DNA of 64,000 bases from Mycobacterium colombiense (GCF_001953985.1 NZ_MBEI01000001.1:1-64000), one strand, 5' to 3'; shown: positions 18,518 through 27,747, counted from the first letter of the stretch. The notes: generated by a model from the sequence alone, not told the origin. A program made the numbers and translations.

Positions 18518-20560
18518 ATGGACTTTTACAACGCTTACAGCCAGGGCTTCGCCCGCGTCGCCGCATGCACGCACCACACGGTCATCGGTGACCCGGCCGC
18601 GAATGCCGAATCGGTGCTGCGGATGGCCAGGGAGTGCCACGACGATGCCGTCGCGCTGGCCGTCTTCCCCGAGCTGACGCTGTCCGGGTATTCCATCGAA
18701 GACATCGTGCTGCAGGACCTGCTGCTCGACGATGTGGAGAAGGCAGTAGCGGAGATCGTCGCGGCCTCGGCCGAATTGCTGCCGGTCCTTGTCGTTGGGG
18801 CGCCGCTGCGTCATCGGCACCGGATCTACAACGCCGCGGTGATCATCCACCGCGGGGCGGTGCTCGGGGTGGCACCGAAGTCATACCTGCCCACCTACCG
18901 GGAGTTCTATGAACGCCGCCAGATCGCTCCCGGAGACGACGAGCGCGGCACCATCCGCGTCGCGGGCGCCGACGTGCCGTTCGGCCCCGACCTGCTCTTC
19001 GAGGCTTCCGACGTCCCCGGCCTGGTTTTGCACGTGGAAATCTGCGAGGACATGTTCGTGCCGATCCCGCCCAGCGCGGAGGCCGCGCTGGCGGGTGCGA
19101 CGGTGCTGGCCAACCTGTCCGGCAGCCCGATCACGATCGGCCGCGCCGAGGACCGCTGCCTGCTGGCCCGTTCGGCCTCGTCACGGTGCCTGGCCGCCTA
19201 CGTGTATTCGGCTGCCGGGGAAGGCGAATCGACGACCGACCTGGCCTGGGACGGTCAGACCATGGTGTTCGAGAACGGGGTGATGCTGGCCCAGTCCGAG
19301 CGATTCCCCAAAGGCGAGCGACTCAGCATCGCCGACATCGACATCGAATTGCTTCGCTCGGAACGGCTCCGGATGGGCACCTTCGACGACAACCGGCGCC
19401 ACCACCGGACGACGACGGACACCTACCGGCGCGTCGAGTTCCGGCTTGACCCCCCGGGCGGCGACATCGGGCTGCGGCGCGATGTGGAGCGTTTTCCGTT
19501 CGTTCCCGCCGATCCGCAACGGCTGGAACAGGATTGCTTCGAGGGCTACAACATCCAGGTCGCCGGTCTCGAACAGCGGCTGCGCGCACTGGATTTCCCG
19601 AAAATCGTCATCGGGATCTCCGGCGGACTGGACTCGACGCACGCCCTGATCGTCGCCGCCCGCGCGATGGATCGCGAACAACGGCCGCGCAGTGACATTC
19701 TGGCGTTCACGCTGCCCGGATTCGCGACCGGGGAACACACCAAACGCAACGCGGCCGAACTGTGCCGCGCGCTGGGTGTGACGTTCTCCGAGATCGACAT
19801 TCGGGAGACCGCGGCGCTGATGCTCAAGGAGATGGACCACCCGTTCGCCCGGGGCGAGAAGGTGTACGACGTCACCTTCGAAAACGTCCAGGCCGGTTTG
19901 CGCACCGACTACCTGTTCCGGCTGGCCAACCAGCGCGGCGGCATCGTGCTGGGCACCGGCGACCTGTCCGAGCTCGGGCTGGGCTGGTCGACATACGGTG
20001 TCGGCGACCAGATGTCGCACTACAACGTCAACGGCGGCGTGCCCAAAACGCTGGTCCAGCACCTGATCCGCTGGGTGATCTCGTCGGAACAGTTCGAGCC
20101 GGAGGTCAGCGAGGTGCTGCAGTCGGTGCTCGACACCGAGATCACCCCCGAGCTGGTTCCCAGCGGCGAGGAGGAGGAGCTGCAGAGCAGCGAGGCGAAA
20201 GTGGGCCCGTTTGCGCTGCAAGACTTTTCGCTGTTCCACGTGCTGCGCTTCGGATTCCGGCCGTCAAAGATCGCCTTCCTGGCCTGGCACGCGTGGAGCG
20301 ATCCCGAGCACGGCATCTGGCCGCCCGGCTTCCCCGAGGACAAACGGCCGTCATACTCGCTGAAGGAAATTCGGCACTGGCTGCAGGTTTTCGTGCAGCG
20401 GTTCTACTCGTTCAGCCAGTTCAAGCGTTCGGCCCTGCCCAATGGGCCCAAGGTGTCGCACGGTGGTTCGCTGTCGCCGCGGGGGGATTGGCGCGCGCCG
20501 TCCGACATGTCGGCCCGCATCTGGCTCGACGAGATCGACCGCGAGGTCCCCGAGGACTAG
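18518..20560 (+). CDS. nadE: Glutamine-dependent NAD+ synthetase
   Basis: This catalyses the final step of NAD synthesis, amidating nicotinic acid adenine dinucleotide with ammonia from glutamine. At 680 residues it has the two-domain form: an N-terminal nitrilase-type glutaminase (Glu in FPELTLSGYS, Lys in PKSYLPTY, Cys in EICEDMFVP) and a C-terminal synthetase with the PP-loop ISGGLDSTHAL. The high similarity to M. tuberculosis NadE, beginning DFYNAY, supports ATG 18518. It is followed by a strong hairpin, so transcription probably ends here. Confidence 0.97.
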   Translation: MDFYNAYSQGFARVAACTHHTVIGDPAANAESVLRMARECHDDAVALAVFPELTLSGYSIEDIVLQDLLLDDVEKAVAEIVAASAELLPVLVVGAPLRHRHRIYNAAVIIHRGAVLGVAPKSYLPTYREFYERRQIAPGDDERGTIRVAGADVPFGPDLLFEASDVPGLVLHVEICEDMFVPIPPSAEAALAGATVLANLSGSPITIGRAEDRCLLARSASSRCLAAYVYSAAGEGESTTDLAWDGQTMVFENGVMLAQSERFPKGERLSIADIDIELLRSERLRMGTFDDNRRHHRTTTDTYRRVEFRLDPPGGDIGLRRDVERFPFVPADPQRLEQDCFEGYNIQVAGLEQRLRALDFPKIVIGISGGLDSTHALIVAARAMDREQRPRSDILAFTLPGFATGEHTKRNAAELCRALGVTFSEIDIRETAALMLKEMDHPFARGEKVYDVTFENVQAGLRTDYLFRLANQRGGIVLGTGDLSELGLGWSTYGVGDQMSHYNVNGGVPKTLVQHLIRWVISSEQFEPEVSEVLQSVLDTEITPELVPSGEEEELQSSEAKVGPFALQDFSLFHVLRFGFRPSKIAFLAWHAWSDPEHGIWPPGFPEDKRPSYSLKEIRHWLQVFVQRFYSFSQFKRSALPNGPKVSHGGSLSPRGDWRAPSDMSARIWLDEIDREVPED

Positions 20561-20573
20561 CTCGCCCACTCAT

Positions 20574-20602
20574 GGGCCCGCTCGGCGGCACCGAGCGGGC
20601 CC
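20574..20602. terminator. Bidirectional terminator hairpin
   Basis: GGGCCCGCTCGG (20574-20585) pairs perfectly with 20591-20602 around a 5-nt loop. It lies between the convergent nadE gene and the small membrane protein gene and could serve both. Confidence 0.85.
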
Positions 20603-20615
20603 CGAGCGTTCCGGC

Positions 20616-21023
20616 TCAGGCCTTCGCGCGGCGCCAGCCCTGGTACTGCAGTTCGGCGAACACCAGCGTGTACACGCCGGCCGCCAGGTTCAACACCACG
20701 CCGGTCGACGTCAACGGGAAGACGTCGGCGAGCACGAGAACGATTGCGGCCACCGTGTACGCCACGTTCGCGATGATCACGGCCAGGCCGGCGCGCCGCA
20801 CCGAGGGCAGGGCGGCCAGGCCGAACACGACGATGCCGTAGGCGATCAAGAACGCGCCCATGCCGTACTCGAACGCCTTCGTGGTGCCCGAGATGTCGGC
20901 GAGCCAGCCGGCGAACGGCATACCGGCCAGGCCGACCAGTCCGCTGATGGCGGCGTCGGCCCGCATGGCGAGGCGAAGCAAACCGTCCCGGGTGCCCGTG
21001 CGGTCGATCGTGATTGCGGACAT
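20616..21023 (-). CDS. Small four-helix membrane protein
   Basis: This 135-residue protein has four hydrophobic segments, with loops AFEYGMGAF and LPSVRRAG between them. ATG 21023 has GAAAGGA just upstream; the frame extends further to 21116 but without a better start. No enzymatic motif is visible and the function is unknown. Three TGGCAGTG repeats lie just upstream. Confidence 0.72.
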   Translation of the reverse strand: MSAITIDRTGTRDGLLRLAMRADAAISGLVGLAGMPFAGWLADISGTTKAFEYGMGAFLIAYGIVVFGLAALPSVRRAGLAVIIANVAYTVAAIVLVLADVFPLTSTGVVLNLAAGVYTLVFAELQYQGWRRAKA

Positions 21024-21076
21024 GATGTTCCTTTCTCGATGGCGAACTGCGATCACCACCGACGCTGCTCGCGAAC

Positions 21077-21115
21077 CACTGCCAGACCGACGCCAGGCAC
21101 TGCCAAACACTGCCA
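21077..21115 (-). promoter_or_regulatory. Three TGGCAGTG direct repeats
   Basis: On the minus strand TGGCAGTG occurs at 21115-21108, 21105-21098 and 21084-21077. The offsets of 10 and 21 bp are about one and two helical turns, so all copies face one side of the DNA. They sit 54-92 bp upstream of the membrane-protein start and look like sites for a multimeric regulator. The regulator is unknown. Confidence 0.5.
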
Positions 21116-21143
21116 ACCGCAGGTCAGAGGGCCTCTCGTCCGT

Positions 21144-21692
21144 TCAGCGCTCGTACGTTCCGGTCAGCATGCCCCGCGCGAGCACGTGCCCGCGGATCGC
21201 GGCCAGCAGTCCCTTGGCGGTGGTCACGCTGTCCGGGAGGACGGCGTCGAGCGCGAAAACGTGAAAGCGGTAGTGGTGTGGCCCGTGGCCGGGGATCGGC
21301 CGTGGGCCGGCGTAGCCGTGGTGACCGAGGTCGGACCGCAGGAAGTGGATTCCCGTGCATCCCGGTTGCAGTGCGCCTGCGGCCACCCCGTCGACGCGCG
21401 GTTCGATCACCGCGGCGGTGTGCACGAGCGGGCGGGGGAGCGGGACGTCGACGTCGTCGATGAGGAGCGCCAGCTGACGCGTGCCGGGCGGTGGTGCCGT
21501 CCAGCGCAACGGCGGTGACGTGTTCTCGCCCACGCCCTTGGATGCGCTGGACGCCGGCATGGCGCCGCCGTCGGCGAACGCGGCGCTGGTGACCGTGATG
21601 GTGGTGGGTGCGGCGAATGCGCCACCGGCGAGCGGGCTTCGATGGGCACCCGCGCGCACGCCGCGCAGCATCCTGCCCAGCCGCTCGATCAT
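21144..21692 (-). CDS. YbhB/YbcL (PEBP) family protein
   Basis: This 182-residue protein has the phosphatidylethanolamine-binding-protein signatures in bacterial form: [19 protein letters not shown] and [24 protein letters not shown]. Bacterial members bind small anionic ligands, but their roles are mostly unknown. ATG 21692 overlaps the stop of the LeuD-like gene (ATGA), so it is the last gene of the catabolic operon and translationally coupled to it. It might bind a pathway intermediate, which is inference only. Confidence 0.85.
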   Translation of the reverse strand: MIERLGRMLRGVRAGAHRSPLAGGAFAAPTTITVTSAAFADGGAMPASSASKGVGENTSPPLRWTAPPPGTRQLALLIDDVDVPLPRPLVHTAAVIEPRVDGVAAGALQPGCTGIHFLRSDLGHHGYAGPRPIPGHGPHHYRFHVFALDAVLPDSVTTAKGLLAAIRGHVLARGMLTGTYER

Positions 21693-22258
21693 GCGCCGCT
21701 GCCCGCGCCGCGCATCGCCACCGCGGGTGAGCGCAGCAGGTCGCCCAATTCGCTGGGCAGGTAGCCCTGCCGGGCGAGGCGGGGCAGCACGCCGCCGCTC
21801 TCGATGATGTCGAGAATCAGGTCGGGCAGCTTTGCGACGGTGCCGGAGGCGCCGGTGGTGTCGTTGCGCCAACTGCCGTCGGCCAGGTCGAACGTTCCGG
21901 TGTCGCCGTCGCTGAACGCCGTGGTGGCGCCGGGGACGGTGATCGCCGGCAGCCCGGAGTTCACGGCGTTGCGAAAGAACAGCGAGTTGAATTCCTCGGC
22001 GACCAGGCCGGCGACGCCGAGCTCGACGAACAACGCCGCCACTGGCCGCGACGAGCCGAGCCCGAAGTTCTTGCCGGCCAACACGATATCGCCCGGCGAC
22101 ACCTCGTCGGTCCAGCCCGGCCGCACCTCGTAGAAGACGTGCCTGGCGGCCTCGGCGGGTTCCATCTTCATGGCGAACGCCGGGTACATGGCGTCGGTGT
22201 TCAGGTTGTCGCCGAACACCCAGACTTTGCCTTGGAAGGCAAGCGAACGCAGGGTCAT
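21689..22258 (-). CDS. LeuD-like hydratase small subunit
   Basis: This 189-residue aconitase swivel-domain protein has the motifs [15 protein letters not shown] and [14 protein letters not shown], as in 3-isopropylmalate dehydratase small subunits. It should pair with the LeuC-like protein encoded just upstream, whose stop it overlaps (ATGA). Its company with a lyase and an MmgE/PrpD protein argues against leucine synthesis and for a catabolic hydratase, for example one acting on methylated or branched C5-C7 acids. A true leuD elsewhere in the genome would support this. Confidence 0.87.
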   Translation of the reverse strand: MTLRSLAFQGKVWVFGDNLNTDAMYPAFAMKMEPAEAARHVFYEVRPGWTDEVSPGDIVLAGKNFGLGSSRPVAALFVELGVAGLVAEEFNSLFFRNAVNSGLPAITVPGATTAFSDGDTGTFDLADGSWRNDTTGASGTVAKLPDLILDIIESGGVLPRLARQGYLPSELGDLLRSPAVAMRGAGSGA

Positions 22259-23496
22259 GCGATCACACTCCTCGGGTCGCTGATGTAGCCGGTGACCGCG
22301 GACGCGGCGACGGTGGCCGGGGAGGCCATGTAGATCTCGGCCTCGGTGCTGCCCATGCGCCCGGTGAAGTTGCGGGTGCTGGCCGTGATGCACACCTCGC
22401 CCGGGCCCACCACGCCCATGTGGTAGCCGAAACAGGCGCCGCAGGTGGAGTTGGTGACGACGGCGCCGGCGTCGGCGAGGTCCTGAAGGTAGCCGCGCCG
22501 CATGGCCTCGCGGTACACGGCCTGCGAGGCGGGCGTCACCAGCAGTCGCACGCCGGGGGCGACGGTCTTGCCGCGCAACACCTGCGCGGCGATCTGCAGG
22601 TCCTCGAGTTGCCCGTTGGCGCAGGAGCCGATGAAGGCCTGGTCGATTTTCTGTTTGCCCAGTTGCGACACCGGCGAACCGTTGCGGCTGACGGTGCCCG
22701 GGCGCGCCACGTAGGGTTCCAGCGCCGCGAGGTCGATGCGCCGGATGTCCTGGTAGGCGGCGTCGGAATCCGCTGTGACGGCGTCGAATCCGGTCACCCC
22801 GCGTTCGTCGAGGAACGACGCCAACACGTCGTCGGGCTCGAATGTGCTGAAATCGGCCGACACCTCGGCGCCCTGGGTCGCGATGGTGCGCCGGTCGTGC
22901 ATCGGGATGCCGGCCAGGCCGGGCCCGCCGAACTCGAGGTTCTGGTTGGGCGCATCGCCGTACTCGTTGGCGATGTGCAGGAAGATGTCCTTACCACTCA
23001 CCACGTCCGCTTTGGCGCCGTGGAATTCGTAGCGGATCGTCGGCGCGACCTGGAACCAGGTGGAACCGGTGCACATGATCGAATAGATCTCGGCGGGACC
23101 CAGCCCGCGGGCCCCGGTGTTGTATGCGCCGGCCGCGCAGGTGTGAGAGTCGGTGCAGGCCAGCACTTCTCCCGGGCGGGCCAGCCCGTTCTCTGCGATC
23201 ACCTGATGGCAGATGCCATGCCGGCCGACGTCATAGAAGCGCTCGATGCCGAAGTCCGCGACGAACTTGCGGGCGTGATTGCCACCCTCGGCATCCTTGA
23301 TGGTCGGGGCGGGCACGGCGTGATCCATGATCACCGCGAGCTTGTCGGGGTCGTGAATCCTGTTGGGCTGTATCCACATGGTGGCGAACTGCAGGTCGAT
23401 CAGCACGGTCATGTCCACGTCGACCACGACGGTGTCACCCGGTGCCACCGAGTCCAGCCCGGCCTTGCGGGCGAAGATCTTTTCGATGATGGTCAT
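22255..23496 (-). CDS. LeuC-like hydratase large subunit
   Basis: This aconitase-superfamily protein of 413 residues carries the three iron-sulfur cysteines: one in [13 protein letters not shown] and the pair in [13 protein letters not shown]. Other family stretches are [11 protein letters not shown] and NRIHDPDK. It is closer to the split LeuC/homoaconitase/2,3-dimethylmalate dehydratase type than to full-length aconitase. ATG 23496 overlaps the upstream gene's stop (ATGA); ATGs at 23502 and 23547 are alternatives. The substrate is undetermined and discussed in the findings. Confidence 0.87.
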   Translation of the reverse strand: MTIIEKIFARKAGLDSVAPGDTVVVDVDMTVLIDLQFATMWIQPNRIHDPDKLAVIMDHAVPAPTIKDAEGGNHARKFVADFGIERFYDVGRHGICHQVIAENGLARPGEVLACTDSHTCAAGAYNTGARGLGPAEIYSIMCTGSTWFQVAPTIRYEFHGAKADVVSGKDIFLHIANEYGDAPNQNLEFGGPGLAGIPMHDRRTIATQGAEVSADFSTFEPDDVLASFLDERGVTGFDAVTADSDAAYQDIRRIDLAALEPYVARPGTVSRNGSPVSQLGKQKIDQAFIGSCANGQLEDLQIAAQVLRGKTVAPGVRLLVTPASQAVYREAMRRGYLQDLADAGAVVTNSTCGACFGYHMGVVGPGEVCITASTRNFTGRMGSTEAEIYMASPATVAASAVTGYISDPRSVIA

Positions 23497-24380
23497 GCCC
23501 ATGTTCGGTCCTCGGTCTGTGCGTACTTGTGGTCGAGCGCCCGCCATTCCGACATGCCCACCAGGTTGAAGAAGTCAGCCGGGGAGCTGGGCAGCTGGGC
23601 GGCGAGGTCGGTGCCGTTGAGTTCGCACAGGCTTTGCAGCATGGCGAACGTCGTCTGCATCAGCAGATTGCTGGGATGGATGGCGATCGCGTAACCCAAT
23701 TCCTGCAGTCGTGACGCCGACTGCAGCGGTGTCAGGCCGCCGAGGACCAGGTTGATCAGCAGGGGAGCGTCGACTTCGTGTGCGATGCGCTCGATTTCGC
23801 CGACGTCCTGGGGCGCCTCCACGAAGATGATGTCGGCGCCCGCTTGCGCGTACCGGTTGGCGCGCTCGATCGCGGCATCCAGACCGAGTGGTCCGCGAGC
23901 ATCGGTGCGGGCCACCACCAGCAGGTTGTCATCGGATCTGGCGTCCAGTGCGGCCGCCAGCGTCTGTTCGAACACCGCCGCGTCGACGACCTGCTTGTCC
24001 GGCAGGTGACCGCAGCGTTTCGGGAACACCTGGTCCTCCAGCTGGATGGCGGCCACCCCGGCCGCATCGTAGGAACGAACCGTGCGCACCACGTTCATCG
24101 GTCCGCCGTAGCCGGTGTCGGCATCGGCGATCAGCGGGACGTCACCGAGGGCGCCGGTGATCATTGCGACCCGATCGGCCATTTCGGTCGCGGTGACCAG
24201 GCCGATGTCGGGCAAGCCGAAGCCCGACGCCGCCACACCGGCGCCCGTCATATAGGCGGCGACGTGCCCGGTGCGTCTGGTTAGGTGCGCGGATATCCCA
24301 TCGAAAATGCCTGGCGCGACGATGAGTTCGCGTTTGTCCAGCAATGCCCTGAGCCGAGTGCGGGCCGGTGTCGTTGCCAT
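23493..24380 (-). CDS. Isocitrate lyase / PEP mutase family lyase
   Basis: This 295-residue TIM-barrel protein has DADTGYGG (Mg2+ binding), IQLEDQVFPKRCGH and VARTDA. KRCGH carries the catalytic Cys that marks C-C bond lyases, such as methylisocitrate lyase and 2,3-dimethylmalate lyase, rather than the phosphonate mutases. It would split a 2-hydroxy diacid into pyruvate or glyoxylate plus a carboxylic acid. AAAGGA precedes ATG 24380. It lies 11 nt after the MmgE/PrpD gene and overlaps the LeuC-like gene. Confidence 0.9.
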   Translation of the reverse strand: MATTPARTRLRALLDKRELIVAPGIFDGISAHLTRRTGHVAAYMTGAGVAASGFGLPDIGLVTATEMADRVAMITGALGDVPLIADADTGYGGPMNVVRTVRSYDAAGVAAIQLEDQVFPKRCGHLPDKQVVDAAVFEQTLAAALDARSDDNLLVVARTDARGPLGLDAAIERANRYAQAGADIIFVEAPQDVGEIERIAHEVDAPLLINLVLGGLTPLQSASRLQELGYAIAIHPSNLLMQTTFAMLQSLCELNGTDLAAQLPSSPADFFNLVGMSEWRALDHKYAQTEDRTWA

Positions 24381-24391
24381 CGTGCGTCCTT

Positions 24392-25822
24392 TCAGTCCAG
24401 CGCGCCCGCGACGGGGCCGGCGAGCAGGTCGATCAGGGTGTTGATGTCGGTCAGGTCGTCGAGCCCGACCACGGCCCGCTCGATCGCCGCGGCGCGGCCG
24501 TGGTCGGTGACCCGGTCGGCCAGCGCGTGGAACTTGGCCACCAGTTCGTCATTGGTGACCGGATCGTTGGGCGCGCCGTGCGGCAGGGCCACTCGCGCGC
24601 GGTGCACGGTTCCGTCCCGGGTGGTCACCGCGACGTCGGTGCGGAATTTCTCGGCGATACCGGCGCCGGCCAATGATTCGTCGAGATGCACCGTGGTGGC
24701 CGCGATCAGCGACCAGATGTCGTCGGAATCAAGCCGGGCTCCGGTGAACTGTTCGGGCAGCACATTGCCGTCGAGCAGCGCGGCCGCGGTGGCGTACCCG
24801 ATGTTCATCTGTGCCCCGATCGGGGTGAGCGGACGCTCCGGCGACCACCAGCCGTGCTTGTACACGGTCTCTCCGACGGAGATGTCGACCGCCGAGATAT
24901 CTTCCGGTGCAACCGAATTCCGCAACTGTCGGGCGGCGTCGATGGCACCGTGCAGCCCACCCATCGCGGCGTAGGACTTGACCATGATGAGGCAGGTCTC
25001 CCAGCGGTGGCCGAGTTCACCGGTCAGCGGTGCGGGATCCGGGTCGTGACCCTCGCCGAAAACGCTGAGGAAGCCGCCATATTCACGTTCGAACACGCGC
25101 TTGATCCCGGTATACCCGGCGGCCGCCAGACCCGCCGCGTAGAAGCCGTTGCGCGCGGCCAGGCCGTGGTGCATGCGCTTGCTCATCGCTTCGTACTGCG
25201 CGGCCATCAGACCCGCCGACTGGGTTGCGGCCAGACCCAGGGCGTCTTCCAGTTGCGCCGGCGGCAGTCCGCTCAGCTTGCCGGACGCCATCGCCGCCGC
25301 ATGGGTGCCGAACACCGGGCCCGAATGCCATCCGCGGTCGAGCATTTGGGTGCCGTGCAGGGTGTAGCCCACGCGCGGCCCCACCTCGAAGCCGGCGATG
25401 GCCGCGAGCAGCAGGTCGGCACCGGCCGTCGGGGCCGGGCGTGTCGACGCCGTCGCCAACAGCGCCGGGATCAGCAGCGAGCAGCTGTGCAGCGGGGCCA
25501 GCGGGTGGAAGTCGTCGAGTTCGAAGCCTTGGATGAACGTGCCGTTGAGCACCGCCGCCGCGGGCGCGCTGGTCCGCTGACCGGTCCCGATGACGGCGCA
25601 GTCGCCCGGGCCCTCCAAACCCAGCACGGCGCCGGTGGCGACGCGTGACCATGGCAATTGGGCCCCCACCAGGGCGCAGCCGATGCCGTCGAGCAGCAGG
25701 TGCTTGGCGCGCTCGACGACGGCGGCGGGGACGTCGTCGAGCGTGAGCTCGGCGACCCAGGTGGCAAGGCGTCCGGTCGGCCCGGCCGGATCGGTGGCGA
25801 CCCGCTGCTGCACCGCGGTCAT
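24392..25822 (-). CDS. MmgE/PrpD family protein
   Basis: This 476-residue protein of the 2-methylcitrate dehydratase / cis-aconitate decarboxylase / iminodisuccinate epimerase superfamily has ELDDFHPLAPLHSCSLLIPALLA, where PrpD has DD...HP near its active site, and YGYAT-like MNIGYATAAALLDG near the C-terminus. It is the first gene of an operon running to the PEBP gene and starts 22 bp from a 32-bp palindrome shared with the divergent GntR gene. The reaction could be dehydration, isomerisation or decarboxylation of a polycarboxylic acid. Confidence 0.87.
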   Translation of the reverse strand: MTAVQQRVATDPAGPTGRLATWVAELTLDDVPAAVVERAKHLLLDGIGCALVGAQLPWSRVATGAVLGLEGPGDCAVIGTGQRTSAPAAAVLNGTFIQGFELDDFHPLAPLHSCSLLIPALLATASTRPAPTAGADLLLAAIAGFEVGPRVGYTLHGTQMLDRGWHSGPVFGTHAAAMASGKLSGLPPAQLEDALGLAATQSAGLMAAQYEAMSKRMHHGLAARNGFYAAGLAAAGYTGIKRVFEREYGGFLSVFGEGHDPDPAPLTGELGHRWETCLIMVKSYAAMGGLHGAIDAARQLRNSVAPEDISAVDISVGETVYKHGWWSPERPLTPIGAQMNIGYATAAALLDGNVLPEQFTGARLDSDDIWSLIAATTVHLDESLAGAGIAEKFRTDVAVTTRDGTVHRARVALPHGAPNDPVTNDELVAKFHALADRVTDHGRAAAIERAVVGLDDLTDINTLIDLLAGPVAGALD

Positions 25823-25843
25823 CGCGACCCCCTAGTAGATCGT

Positions 25844-25875
25844 GATCAGTTGTTATATGTTTATAACAACTGATC
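25844..25875. promoter_or_regulatory. 32-bp palindrome, probable GntR operator
   Basis: Perfect 14-bp arms at 25844-25857 and 25862-25875 flank TGTT. The inner part, GTTATA and TATAAC, resembles GntR-family half-sites and is also the only AT-rich stretch, so it probably overlaps the -10 regions of both divergent transcripts. Confidence 0.85.
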
Positions 25876-25896
25876 GGATCGCGCAAGGGAGGCGGT

Positions 25897-26718
25897 GTGA
25901 CAGCATTGAGCACCGTGCAGCAGCGCAGCGACAAGGCCGGGCCGGTGTCCGCGACCGCCGGTGTGCCGTTGCACCGGCAGCTGTATTTGGTGCTGCACGA
26001 CGAGATCGACCGCGGTGTCATCGCCCCCGGCGAGGCGCTGCCCACCGAGCAGACCCTGTGCGATCAGTTCGGGGTTTCTCGCATCACCGTGCGGCGCGCG
26101 CTCGCCGACCTCGCCGAACAGGGCTACATCGAACGTCGGCATGGCGTCGGTTCGTTTGTGCGCCAACATGATCCCTCGGATGCGCCGACCGGGCGCTCGT
26201 ATCTGCAAGAACTGCGCCAGACCCAATTCGAGACCGAGGTCGAGGTGGTCGAACTCGGCACGAGGTCACCCACCCGGGTCGTCGCCGAAACCCTCGGGCG
26301 CGCCGGCGAGTTGCTGCACATCGTGCGCGTGCGCCGGCAGCGCAGGACCGGCGAGCCGTTGATGGTGACCGACGCCTGGCTGCCCCCGGAGCTGGCCCCG
26401 GTGCTGACCGAGGCCGCGTTGCGGCGCGCACCGCTCTACGAGTTGCTGTCCGGCGCCGGCATCACCATGAACCGGGTGCGGCACGAGATCACGGCCGAAA
26501 TCGCGGGCCCGCGCAACGCGCACCTGCTCGATATGCCGATCGGCGCGGCCCTATTACGGGTCAACCGGCTCGTGTACACGGCCGATGCACCGCACCACTA
26601 CCTCTCTGCCCTGCTATCGCCGAGCCGGAGTCGCGTGCTGCTCAGCCAGGCGGCCGACGAGATGGAGACCGGCGACGGTCTGAGAATCGCTCACGACGTC
26701 GGCGGGCAGAGCGGCTAG
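25897..26718 (+). CDS. GntR family (HutC/UTRA type) regulator
   Basis: This 273-residue protein has an N-terminal winged helix (GEALPTEQTLCDQFGVSRITVRRALADLAEQGYIERRHGVGSFV) and a C-terminal UTRA ligand domain (RTGEPLMVTDAWLPPELAP). GTG 25897 follows GGGAGGCG. Divergence from the MmgE/PrpD operon with a long palindrome between makes it the likely repressor of that pathway, released by a pathway acid. Its stop overlaps that of the convergent ribokinase gene by 3 bases. Confidence 0.9.
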   Translation: MTALSTVQQRSDKAGPVSATAGVPLHRQLYLVLHDEIDRGVIAPGEALPTEQTLCDQFGVSRITVRRALADLAEQGYIERRHGVGSFVRQHDPSDAPTGRSYLQELRQTQFETEVEVVELGTRSPTRVVAETLGRAGELLHIVRVRRQRRTGEPLMVTDAWLPPELAPVLTEAALRRAPLYELLSGAGITMNRVRHEITAEIAGPRNAHLLDMPIGAALLRVNRLVYTADAPHHYLSALLSPSRSRVLLSQAADEMETGDGLRIAHDVGGQSG

Positions 26719-27593
26719 GACGCGTCGCCGACCGCCTTGTCGATCGCGTGGGAGTCGGGCGCGCAATCACCGGCGCCGGCGACCAGGGTCGCCAGCGCGC
26801 CCGCCGCGCACGCACGCTGCAACGCGAGCCGCCGCTGATCCCGCGAGCCCGGATTGGACGGCCAATTCGCGGCCAGCACGCCGGCGAACACGTCGCCGGC
26901 CCCGGTGGTGTCCACCGGATCCACTGTCGGAGCCGGCACGGTGTACTCGCCGTCCGCGCCAACGTAGCGGACGCCGTGCGCACCCAGGGTGATCACTAAA
27001 TGCTCTGGGTGCCAAGACCATTCGTCGGCTTCATCTTCGTTGGTGATCACCACGTCCGCCGCGGCCGCCAACTCGCCCAACGAGCGGGGGTCCTGGCCGG
27101 CCGGCGAAGCATTCACGACGACGATCGCCCCCGCCGAACGCGCGTGTTGCGCCGCCGCGACAGCCGTTTCCACCGGAATCTCCAGCTGGGTCAACATCAC
27201 ATCGCAGTCCGCGATGACCGCACGCGCACGGTCGTCGGTCAGCGTGAAACGACCGTTGGCGCCCGGCGCGACCACGATGGTGTTCTCGGCGTTCGCGTCC
27301 ACCACCACGATGGCCGTGCCGCTGGGGCCGGGAATTTCGACGGCTCCGTCCAACCCGACACCGTTGGCCTCGAGGTGGGCGCGCAATTGTTCGGCGGCCG
27401 CGTCATCGCCCACCGCACCGACGAACTGCACCTGCGCGCCCGCGCGCGCCGCCGCCACCGCCTGATTGCCGCCCTTGCCGCCGGGGGCCTGCGTCAACGA
27501 CGACGCCAAAACCGTTTCGCCAGGCCGCGGAAGGGCGTCGACACCCAACGACAGATCGAGATTCACGCTGCCCACTACACAAACCCCAGCCAT
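26715..27593 (-). CDS. rbsK: Ribokinase (PfkB family)
   Basis: This 292-residue sugar kinase has GGKGGNQAVAAARAG near the N-terminus and the anion-hole motif DTTGAGDVFAG near the C-terminus. It is the positional counterpart of Rv2436, and ribokinase phosphorylates ribose at O5. No ribose transporter is adjacent, so substrate choice is uncertain. ATG 27593 is chosen because the protein then begins directly at the first beta strand (VCVVGSVNLDLS); the frame extends 74 codons further without family sequence. Confidence 0.85.
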   Translation of the reverse strand: MAGVCVVGSVNLDLSLGVDALPRPGETVLASSLTQAPGGKGGNQAVAAARAGAQVQFVGAVGDDAAAEQLRAHLEANGVGLDGAVEIPGPSGTAIVVVDANAENTIVVAPGANGRFTLTDDRARAVIADCDVMLTQLEIPVETAVAAAQHARSAGAIVVVNASPAGQDPRSLGELAAAADVVITNEDEADEWSWHPEHLVITLGAHGVRYVGADGEYTVPAPTVDPVDTTGAGDVFAGVLAANWPSNPGSRDQRRLALQRACAAGALATLVAGAGDCAPDSHAIDKAVGDAS

Positions 27594-27699
27594 GACGCCG
27601 ACGTTAGTCGCGACGGGATGGCAAAGCACACCAGGGCCAGCAGCACTTTCCACGCCGAAACGCTCACGGCAAACGCTGAATAACTCGATGGCCGCGCGA

Positions 27700-27705
27700 T
27701 ATTCT
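27700..27705 (+). promoter_or_regulatory. -10 box for the cyclase-like gene
   Basis: TATTCT fits TANNNT and would start transcription near 27712, leaving a leader of about 35 nt containing AAAAGGGG before the TTG start at 27748. Confidence 0.5.
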
Positions 27706-27747
27706 GCTGCGTTAGGGGTGCTGGATCCCGAGAAAAGGGGCAGGCGG

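Noticed and set aside
27466..27747. N-terminal extension of the cyclase-like protein
   Set aside because: It overlaps rbsK on the other strand, has no ribosome-binding site and exceeds the family length; TTG 27748 has AAAAGGGG.
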